From positions 95,840 through 159,839 of the forward strand of contig NW_027418139.1 in NCBI RefSeq assembly GCF_009905375.1: a stretch of 64,000 nucleotides of DNA. Direction: 5' to 3'. Shown piece by piece: positions 56,334 through 64,000 of the stretch. How positions within the stretch are numbered: the stretch's first letter is position 1; every line of letters starts with the position of its first letter. The notes beneath the pieces were generated by a model. The model worked only from the letters and a program-made list of their open reading frames with translations, searched no databases and was not told the DNA's origin. A program made the position numbers and the translations under genes. The DNA comes from Apium graveolens. Taxonomy: Eukaryota; Streptophyta; Magnoliopsida; Apiales; Apiaceae.

Positions 56334-59300
56334 TGTAACGCCCTCCAGACCCGGGGTATAAGTCTGGGGGTTACTAGCTAATCACCAAATCTGTACAATC
56401 TGATTAACAATTAATAAAGAAATAAAATTAAACCCCTTTAACACTAACCAGGATCTTTTTAGGTTGAAGTATGAAAACAAGAACCACTAACTACTTTTAT
56501 TATAAACCAACATTCAAAGTTTCACAAACTCTCTTTATTACAAACCATTGTCTAATTCATTTTAAACTAAGTTCAACTTTTATTCAAACACACACACATA
56601 CTATCTATCAACACTCCACCTGCTCGGGTAACTCAAAGCTTTCTTCCTGGATTGGGATCAACACCTTGGGTATAAGAGGATCCCGAGGCTTGACTCGCTT
56701 CTTTACCACTCGAGTCCTGATTGGTTTCATATTCATTCTTAACTGAAAATAATAAGGTGAATAACAACAAAAGGGGTGAGCCAAAAGTTGCTCAACAAGT
56801 CCACAAACATATAAACAATGTTAAAGCATTTTAAATGAATCCGTCATCCCAGGTATATCTGCCAAGATATAACCTCACGAGAATAGAAAGAAGGCCATTA
56901 CTGGCGAGTATAAATAAACTAAACTGGACACAAGTTCGCATCTATATTCTGCTGATCAGTCAGAATATAATGCAGATCCATATCTCAATATATAGATCCA
57001 GTCGGGTACCCAGGCACTACGGCCCACGTCGAGGCACCAGTCATCCCGGTCCTCAGGATTAAGACACACTCAATCCCAAAATATCAGTATCCAGTCCATC
57101 GCTTAGCAACCGGGACAATCGGTATGCTTTGATATATTCCAAACACTAGAATATATCAATCTCTATGTGTTATCAACAGAATATGAATCAAGAATCCAAA
57201 GAAACGGAGAAATCAAGAATTGAAATGAAATATGAACAAAGGAATAGGGATTGTATATTAGTGATCAAGAACAATAATCAAGAGAATGTAAATGTGATAA
57301 ATATTTGAATCAATATCACTATTCTGAAAGTAGAATAGAGGAAAAACTTGCCTTCTGCGCAACTTACTGCAATTGAATCACTTATGTCTATCACCTTGGA
57401 CTATTACCGACTCAACTGGCCTGGCTGGCTTAGCTTCTGTTGGCAAAACAGACTGGTTAAGTCATGTCGTACTTCATTTGCATCTTGAATCGACTTCAAA
57501 CCGATCCTAACATCTACCCATGTGCTTATGACTGACTCATGTATTACATATAAGCAAGTAAGACTCGATTAACCACGTAATACACATAAGCACATAATCA
57601 TTTTTATGGTTAAAATAATTTTAAAAACCAAAATCGACTCGCTGATCGCTCAACTGATCGTTATCTGACTCGTTTCCCATTTTTCCGGAATTTTTCGGAC
57701 TCGTCTCGGCACGTAACTTGACTGATAATCAAACAAGTCACAAAATCAACTAACTTCTAAAAGAAATTAAGCTTTGATATTATTTTTAATGAAAAGGATT
57801 CATTTTTCTGAGTTAACAGGCTTTCGTTTCACGCAAAACAGACTAACGGTTGAATTATTATTAATTAAATACTGATAATTCCATTTATTAATCATTATAA
57901 ATAATTATTACTAATTTTTAAAACCCAAAAATAATTTTTAAATCATTATTTAAGAAAATCAGAATTAAAAATAATTTTTCTATAATTTTTGAAATTAAAA
58001 TGAATTTATTATGATTTATTGAAAATTATTTGATTAATTATCAAAATAATTAATCACTTTTAAATAATTAATAAGTAATAAATAAATAATAAATAATTAA
58101 GAAAATAATTCAATCTGAATTTTAGAAAATAATTCAGAATTATTTATAATATAAATTAATTAATTAATTAATTAATTAATCAATTTACAAAATAAATAAA
58201 ACTGATTTTTAAAATTAATAAAAATAAAAAGTAAAAATAATTTCCAGAAACAGGAAACAGTTGTCAGAAAACCATCCCTGACAAAATCAGATCAAACCCG
58301 GGTATTTTACACGGGTCAAACGGGTCAAAATCCGGGTCATGAAGAACACGCCGGATTTTGCCCAGAATCCGGCCACCGGTGCAGAATCCGGTAAGCCACT
58401 TTCGGGCCAAAAACGGAACCGTTTGGTTCATTTTTCACAGGGTTTCAATTCCAAATCGTTCTGGCAATCTAATTCTGGCAATAACATCACAGAATAACCC
58501 TTGGATCATCTTCTCCGATCAAAATCGACATGAACTCCGGCCAAAAACCCAAATCATTCATTTGTACATAAAATCAAACGTTATATAGTGCAAAATGAAG
58601 CTAAGAACATATACAATCAAAGCCCTAACATTACAAGAACCAAATATCCACAGAAATCATCGAGTTGTGTTTTGAAAATTCGACCTAAACCCTAGAAATC
58701 GTGAATCATTATCCAAGCATCGTTTGTTCAATTAAACACCATGAATCGACTGTAAATCATCTAACAAAGTTATATCAATCATCAAAACATCGAAATAACC
58801 CCAGAATCAAAAGGCCCTAATTCGAACATAAACCCTAGAAATCAAAAATCAAAAACGATGCAATAAAACGTGAAATTGATGCAAGAAACAGAAAGAACGG
58901 ATCAAAACCTTCGATTTGAGTACTTGAATCACACGATTTGATGTTGTAATCAGTGAGAAATCACGACTTGATTCTTCGACCCGAACCTGTTCTTCCCGAC
59001 CCGATTTCAGAGAATTTTTGGTAATTTTGCAGATTTTAATGATTAATTATAATTAATTAAATAAAAATTAGGCTATTTATAGTAGTAAAAATAATATTCC
59101 TAATTAAAATTAAGGGGCTAATTATACGTTAAATAAAAATATTGGGCCCTAATTTTTATAATTTTTGAGTATTAAAATTTAATTTATAAATATTTTATAT
59201 ATGCAATATATATGCCAAAAATTCCCAAAAATTGTGAATAATGCAAAAATGCAAAGAAATAATATGAATGAATGTCCTATAATTTTATAAAAATAAAAAT

Positions 59301-59674
59301 GTGATTTTTGTGGGGGTTTTGACACCCAATGGGGCCCGGAAAAATCATTTTTCGCAAAACGAGAAAATTTATAAATTATCTTGATGTTCAGAACAAGGCG
59401 ATTGTAAAAGCCATTTGATGAAAAATAAGGCCCATTATTTTATTTGAAATACTGGCTTTAAAATCATCGTTTGGGTCGTAAAACGTTTAAAATAAAACCT
59501 ATAAATGCATAATAAAATATCTGAAAAATACCTTAAAAATACAGAAATGATATGGGATACACGTATCTCGTAACAGTTAGGGTTTATCAGATAATCACAC
59601 ATAAATGACACATTAATTCACATATTTTATTATAATCATGATATAATATAAACGTAAAGTTCCCAGTCGTTACA
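56334..59674 (-). repeat. 5' LTR of element E
   Basis: 3341 bp, collinear with 32609-35956. AAACCCTA at 58687 and 58830; TATA box at 59074-59081 about 595 bases from the LTR start. Confidence 0.93.
59074..59081 (-). promoter_or_regulatory. TATA box in E's 5' LTR
   Basis: CTATAAATAGC on the element strand. It would place transcription start near 59045 and leave about 2.7 kb of R/U5. Confidence 0.55.
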
Positions 59675-59679
59675 ACAGC
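59675..59679. repeat. Target-site duplication ACAGC, right copy (element E)
   Basis: Matches 32604-32608. Element D's LTR resumes here. Confidence 0.93.
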
Positions 59680-60463
59680 TCTTGAAAATTCATATCTAAT
59701 TACTAGCTGCTACTTGGTTTATATATCACCAAGTTTACAAGTGAAGACAAAACTGTAAACTACAATTAAAAGGGTCTTCACATGTTTCTTCTTCATTTCT
59801 CTATCCAATGCAATTTAGGTTTAGCTGTTAATCTTTGAATACTCCCTTGTTTGCACCAGAATGGAAATGCTGTATTTTCTTGATTCCTCCTATAGGCTGC
59901 CACATTCCAGTTTGTCTCTGTCAACCCATGTGCCTCTGTCAGCTTATGAATTGTCACTATCAACTGCTATTGAACTAAGCATCCGTTGAAGCTTTCATCC
60001 GTTGATGCCTTATCCATTGAGGTTTTATCCGTTGAAGCTTTATCCGTTGATGCATTAGCAGTTGAAGTCTTTATCCGTTGAAGCACTTATCCGTTGATGG
60101 ATATTATCCGTTGAAGCTTTAGAGACATCCGTTGAAGCTTTGTTTCTTATCCGTTGAAGGTCTTTAATATCCGTTGATACTTCTTCACTTATACAAAATT
60201 ACAAGGCATGAAATATTTACAATTAGCCCTCCTATTTGTATATCCACTAGTAGTCAACATGACTGATAATTTCCTATAATATCTAAGAATTACAACTTGA
60301 ATCCAGAGAATGGAATGTGTTACAATACTAAACTTATTGCTAAGTAAAGCTACCCCTTCAACGGATAGCCAAGATGGTCTTATCCGTTGAGGCTACAAAC
60401 ACTAGATTTCTACTTAAGTGTTTTGTTTAACTTATCATCAAACTAATACACATATTCCTAACA
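59680..60463 (-). repeat. 3' LTR of element D, U3-side segment
   Basis: In element orientation it starts TGTTAGGAATATGTG at 60463 after a GGGGGAGAT polypurine tract. It contains the ATCCGTTGA array at 59981-60177 and two more copies near 60358-60390. Confidence 0.85.
59981..60390 (-). promoter_or_regulatory. Array of ATCCGTTGA motifs in D's LTR
   Basis: Exact plus-strand ATCCGTTGA at 59981, 59997, 60027, 60042, 60073, 60089, 60106, 60127, 60149, 60169 and 60382, plus an inverted copy TCAACGGAT at 60358. There is a one-base variant at 60012. Spacing is 15-17 bp, then 20-22 bp. On the element strand the motif is TCAACGGAT, containing AACGG, the core recognised by plant three-repeat MYB factors. 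It lies in the U3 region, 70-480 bases from the LTR start. A regulatory role is inferred. Confidence 0.6.
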
Positions 60464-60473
60464 ATCTCCCCCT
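60464..60473 (-). other. Polypurine tract of element D
   Basis: The minus strand reads ATAGGGGGAGAT before TGTTAGGAAT. Confidence 0.82.
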
Positions 60474-60651
60474 ATTTATGTCTACTAGAACTGTAGGCAT
60501 AAATTTGGGTTTAGCTTGATGATAACAAAACACTTGACAAACATATTAACTGTAATAAAGCAGAAATTCAAAAGTGCTGCAAAAATGTGTATGCTGAGAT
60601 GGAATTGAAGAATTACATTGTTTCCAAGGGTGCTCCTTTAGGCTGAGCAGA

Positions 60652-61064
60652 TTAATTTCTTTTCCTTTGATCCCTTGTTTTCTTTCCTAGCCTCCTGTCA
60701 TTCTCCTCTATTTGAAGTTGAAGTTGTCTGTAGAACTCAGCTTCATCTTCTTCATTGATGTCCAACTTAGATTGCATATCCTTGAGAGTTTCATTACTGG
60801 CAATCTTGAGCTGATCTTCAAGTCTGAAAAATCTTCTGACTCCTTTGTTGTCTCTGAACTCCATCAACCAATGAGGTGATTTGTGAACTGTAATTCCTCT
60901 TTCTTGAATGAGTAATGTTCTAGGCAAGGCATTGGGCTCCCACCAAGTCTTCCTTATGTTGGCAATCTTGTTGAGAATCTCAGTCTTGGCAGTCCTGGTA
61001 AAGCCAGAATCCCTTTTTATGGCTGAGTAGACTCTAACCAAGGTAGAGTATAAAGGAATTTACG
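60652..61064 (-). pseudogene. C-terminal part of D's extra 3' ORF, cut by element G
   Basis: Open to a stop at 60652, with its upstream end at the G insertion. It reads IPLYSTLVRVYSAIKRDSGF, then KIANIRKTWWEPNALPRTLL, VHKSPHWLMEFRDNKGVRRF, RLEDQLKIASNETL, DINEEDEAEFYRQLQLQIEE and a basic tail KKTRDQRKRN. The last third matches the pattern of A's ORF end (607-951), suggesting a common domain in the 3' ORFs of these two SIRE-like families. No membrane segment. Function unknown. Confidence 0.55.
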
Positions 61065-61066
61065 GA

Positions 61067-62623
61067 TGAGCGGAAGCGTGAAATAACAATTATTTCATAA
61101 AAACCATATACCGCACATATAGAAAAACGTATAAAAGGGAAAAACTGAGGAATCGAAACAATACTTTGTGAATCGAAGCTTTATAAAATTGGAGTGCTAG
61201 CAGTTGCTCCTCAGTGTGTGAAGCACTCTACCGGTATCCACCAAGAACGATCCTCTTCGATGAACCTTTTTATAAAACCAAGCTTTTATAAAAATTGAGT
61301 TTTGGGAGAGAGAGAGAGAGGGAGAAGATGGAGGCTAGGGTTTTCACAAAACCAAAATTGTGTATCTTGTCCAAATGAGCCATCCATCTCATTCTATTTA
61401 TAGGACTCTCCTAGAGTTTTATAATATATCTTTATATATTTTAACCCCCACATTTTATCTTCATAAAATGCTTTAATAATAATTAAAACTATTTTAATCA
61501 TTATTTCTTTTTCTTAACTATTTAGAAAAATAATTCTCTCTCTCATTATTCATCAAAAGAAACATTCTTTTATGGTGTGACCCTGTAGGTTCAATATTAT
61601 GCAGGTAGTAGAAATAAATAATAATAAACTTTTTATTAATTATTTATGTGAATATTAAAATTCACTAAATATAATTAACTGATTAATTATATTTATTCTA
61701 CATCGTGAGTGATGCTTCTCAACATATCGCGACTATCCGGATAATATGAATTCACTGCTTAGAATATCAAGAACCTGTCAGTGACTAGTTACCGTACAAT
61801 GAATTTCTTCTACCCTTATAATATCCCGATTAAATACAAGGCATGGATCTTGTGTCAAGCCTATCAAATTTAATTATATGATTTCTTATTCATAATACAA
61901 AGTTCATATTAATGCAAATTAGAAACTCCTTTCTAATTTCATACACTCTGGCCAGAGATTCCAGAACTTGCATACTAAGAATAACATAGGATATTCTCTT
62001 CCTATACTGGAAGGGGTAGATCCTCTATTGACGTTAACTATATCTATACACAAATCCCTATGCCCAGAATAGACCTAATGGATGTCCTTGAGACTAAGGA
62101 CTAAACCAAAGCACAGTTCATTATATATAAGATACCTTTAACGATCTCAAGTCTAAGGACACTTGTACAACTATCACTCAGTGAATAACTATTGACACGT
62201 GAGTAATCTCCATTAGTTGTTCAATTTATCAAGTCATGTTCAGTGAACTTATTCCCTAATAAGCACCTACATACCAGCTATAATGTCACCACACAAATGC
62301 CTATGAGAACAGACATCCTCCTGAAGGGAGCAAGCATAGTATGTACCAATCTTTGCGGATCCACTAACATCCGATTAGTTATCCTATGATCAGGAACTGT
62401 TTAAGTCCAGAGTTGTCATCTTCTAGATCCCATTATTATAATCTCATTATAATTCTAGAAGCTTTACTCTAAACTATGGAACATCATATTTAATACACTT
62501 TAAATAGATAAAGCCCATAAAATATAACAAGTCTTTTATTAATTCAAAATGAAATCAAAAAGGAATACAAGAAAGTTCTTCCTAACTCATCATACATGAT
62601 TGGATTTAGGACAAACACTTTCA
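61067..62623 (-). repeat. 3' LTR of element G
   Basis: About 1557 bp. In element orientation it starts TGAAAGTGTTTGTCC at 62623 and ends near ..CGCTTCCGCTCA at 61067. A (GA)n run lies near 61309-61322. No ORF. Confidence 0.7.
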
Positions 62624-62637
62624 ATCTCCCACTTGAA
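62624..62637 (-). other. Polypurine tract of element G
   Basis: The minus strand reads AAGTGGGAGATTG just before the LTR start TGAAAGTG. Confidence 0.7.
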
Positions 62638-63320
62638 CTAAAGGCAATCACCCTGGTATCTAATACCCATCTTTTCTTTATGACGATCAAAGTGAATCTG
62701 AGACAATGACATTATGAGTGGGTATGCTACGTTGTTATGTGTGTCAACTCTCTCAATCTTGACATCTCCTCTTTCAATGATTTCCCTAATCAAATGAAAG
62801 CGTCGCAAAACATGTTTGGAATTTTTATGAGACCTAGGTTCCTTGGCTTGTGCTATTGCTGCATTGTTATCATAATACAACAGAATAGGCTCCTCAATGC
62901 TAGGAACAACTCCCAACTCAGAAACAAATTTCCTCATCCAAACGGCTTCTTTTGCAGCCTCACTTGCAGCTATATATTCTTCTTCCGCTGTGGAGTCAGC
63001 CGTTGTAGACTGTTTGGAACTCTTCCAACTAATCACACCACCGTTCAGAGTAAACACGTACCCTGACATGGATTTGCTATCATCACTTTCTGATTGAAAA
63101 CTAGAGTCAGTATAGCCCTCTATTTTCAACTCAGATCCGCCACCAAAAACAAGAAAAATATCCTTAGTCCTTCGCAAGTACTTAAGGATGTTCTTCACTG
63201 CTTTCCAGTGGTCTTCACCTGGATTGGACTGATATCTGCTTGTCACACTGATTGAATATGCAACATCAGGCCTAGTACATAACATCGCGTACATGATAGA
63301 TCATATTGCTGAAGTATAAG
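62638..63320 (-). pseudogene. Element G RNase H
   Basis: Open for 218 codons at 62638-63294, with a stop just upstream. Motifs: AMLCTRPDVAYSISVTSRY, HWKAVKNILKYLRRT, YTDSSFQSESDDSKSMSGYV (first catalytic D), STAEEEYIAASEAAKE (E) and LLYYDNNAAIAQAKEP (D). At the usual ADPLTK position the text is AYPLIMSL, so the terminal catalytic aspartate is replaced by tyrosine. Probably inactive. Confidence 0.83.
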
Positions 63321-64000
63321 GAATCTTACTCATACGGTCTCTTTCCTCATGTGTCTTAGGAGACATCTTTTCGGAAAGGGACACTCCATGGCTCATCGGT
63401 ATGAGACCTCTTTTGGAGTTTTCCATGCTAAACCTTTTCAGCACTTTCTGGATGTATGTACCTGGGTAAGACCTATCATTCTTCTAGATCTATCTCTATA
63501 GATCTTCATACCGAGAATGTTGGATGTTTCTCCCAAGTCCTTCATAGTGAAGTTCTTCGATAGCCACACTTTGACTGATTGCAGCATCGGTATATCATTT
63601 CCTATAAGAAGTATGTCATCCACATACAATACAAGAAATGTTACCGCGCTCCCACTAACCTTCTTGTAGACACATGGTTCATCTATGTTTTTGATAAAAC
63701 CAAACTCTTTGATTGTCTCATCAAAATGGATGTTCTATCTACGAGAAGCTTGCCTTAAACCATATATGGTTCGCAGCAGCTTACACACTAGGTGTTCATT
63801 TCCCTTAGAAAGAAAACCCTCTGGCTGTGTCATATACACTTCCTCTTCAAGTTTCCCATTGAGGAAGGCCGTTTTCACGTCCATTTGCCAGATCTCATAG
63901 TCGTAGTAAGCAGCAATCGCAAGCAAAATCCGAATTGATTTTAACAGGGCTACAGGCGAAAAAGTTTCATCAAAGTCAATCCCTTGTCTTTGTTTGAATC
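63321..64000 (-). pseudogene. Element G reverse transcriptase (partial)
   Basis: 63735-63926 has EIWQMDVKTAFLNGKLEEEV, PEGFLSKGNEHLVCKL and IYGLRQASR, then a stop where tryptophan is usual. 63438-63629 has LYVDDILLIGNDIPMLQSVK (catalytic YVDD present) and FTMKDLGE..ILGMKIYRDR. Frames are interrupted by stops and shifts near 63480 and 63400. The N-terminal RT and the rest of pol are outside the window. Confidence 0.83.

Larger units (their letters stand above)
32609..59674 (-). mobile_element. Element E: Gypsy (Tekay-like) retrotransposon, decayed, hosting element F
   Basis: 27,066 bp including F, about 12.65 kb without it. The LTRs are 32609-35956 (3' LTR, 3348 bp) and 56334-59674 (5' LTR, 3341 bp), with TSD ACAGC. 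Minus-strand order: 5' LTR, primer-binding site, leader ORF, gag-protease-RT-RNase H-integrase-chromodomain, polypurine tract, 3' LTR. The LTR sequence is unrelated to that of B and F except at the ends, so it is a different family of the same lineage. About 13 differences in the first 505 bp of LTR (2.6 percent) make it older than F. Confidence 0.93.
59680..61066 (-). mobile_element. Element D: SIRE-like Copia element, 3' end only
   Basis: Contains the rest of the 3' LTR (59680-60463), the polypurine tract and the end of an extra 3' ORF. Together with 32285-32608 it gives the 3' LTR of a minus-strand element inserted in A's gag. The body is interrupted at about 61066 by element G and continues outside the window. 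Confidence 0.82.
61067..64000 (-). mobile_element. Element G: Copia retrotransposon, 3' part (runs off the window)
   Basis: In minus orientation: RT, RNase H, polypurine tract, 3' LTR. The LTR style and the short tail after RNase H, with no extra 3' ORF, separate it from A, C and D; it is closer to Tork/TNT-type Copia elements. It is inserted in D's 3' ORF. The exact left border is uncertain by about 15 bases because the target-site copy on the right is outside the window. Confidence 0.82.

Noticed and set aside
59981..60177. CRISPR-like array
   Set aside because: The repeat is only 9 bp with 6-21 bp gaps, lies inside a plant LTR, and there are no cas genes.

Overview
This window is plant nuclear DNA made entirely of long-terminal-repeat (LTR) retrotransposons inserted into one another. 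I see no host gene, tRNA, rRNA or CRISPR array. Copia elements of the SIRE/Maximus type (U5 ends with a TTCAACCC..CTTCT block, polypurine tracts reading GGGGGAGAT, extra 3' ORFs) lie beside chromovirus-type Gypsy elements with very long LTRs (Tekay/Del-like). This points to a repeat-rich, large-genome flowering plant, probably a eudicot. The species cannot be named from the sequence.

Seven elements, A to G, can be separated, and four have both ends and matching 5-bp target-site duplications (TSDs). A is the outermost: a decayed minus-strand SIRE-like Copia element (1-6431 and 28137-32284). B is a plus-strand Gypsy element (6432-28131, TSD CTGTC) inserted in A's reverse transcriptase. C is a plus-strand SIRE-like element carrying only gag and a protease stub (7588-15167, TSD AGTTG), inserted in B's 5' LTR. 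D is a second minus-strand SIRE-like element whose 3' LTR (32285-32608 plus 59680-60463) interrupts A's gag and whose body runs off the right edge. E is a minus-strand Gypsy element (32609-59674, TSD ACAGC) inserted in D's LTR. F is an intact plus-strand Gypsy element (40569-54976, TSD TGATA) inserted 22 bp upstream of E's gag start. G is a minus-strand Copia element (about 61067 to beyond 64000) inserted in D's 3' ORF. The deepest nest is A > D > E > F.

LTR divergence agrees with the nesting order. F's two 4.16-kb LTRs differ at about three bases that I can see, and C's two 1368-bp LTRs at five. E's differ by about 2.6 percent and B's by about 4 percent in samples compared by eye. F encodes an uninterrupted 1569-residue gag-protease-RT-RNase H-integrase-chromodomain polyprotein and looks recently active. 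A, B and E are dead, each by a different route: in-frame loss of catalytic boxes (A), rearrangement (B), and nonsense mutations mostly explained by transitions (E).

The less ordinary features are: (i) an extra acidic or proline-rich ORF between the primer-binding site and gag in B, E and F; (ii) family-specific short motifs repeated in the LTRs of A, C and D, the most striking being an array of ATCCGTTGA (AACGG core) in D; (iii) a short hairpin just before the polypurine tract of B, E and F, with a compensatory base change; (iv) a TATA-box-like promoter context inside A's 3' region, next to a small decayed ORF and a coiled-coil ORF. Function is unproven for all of these.
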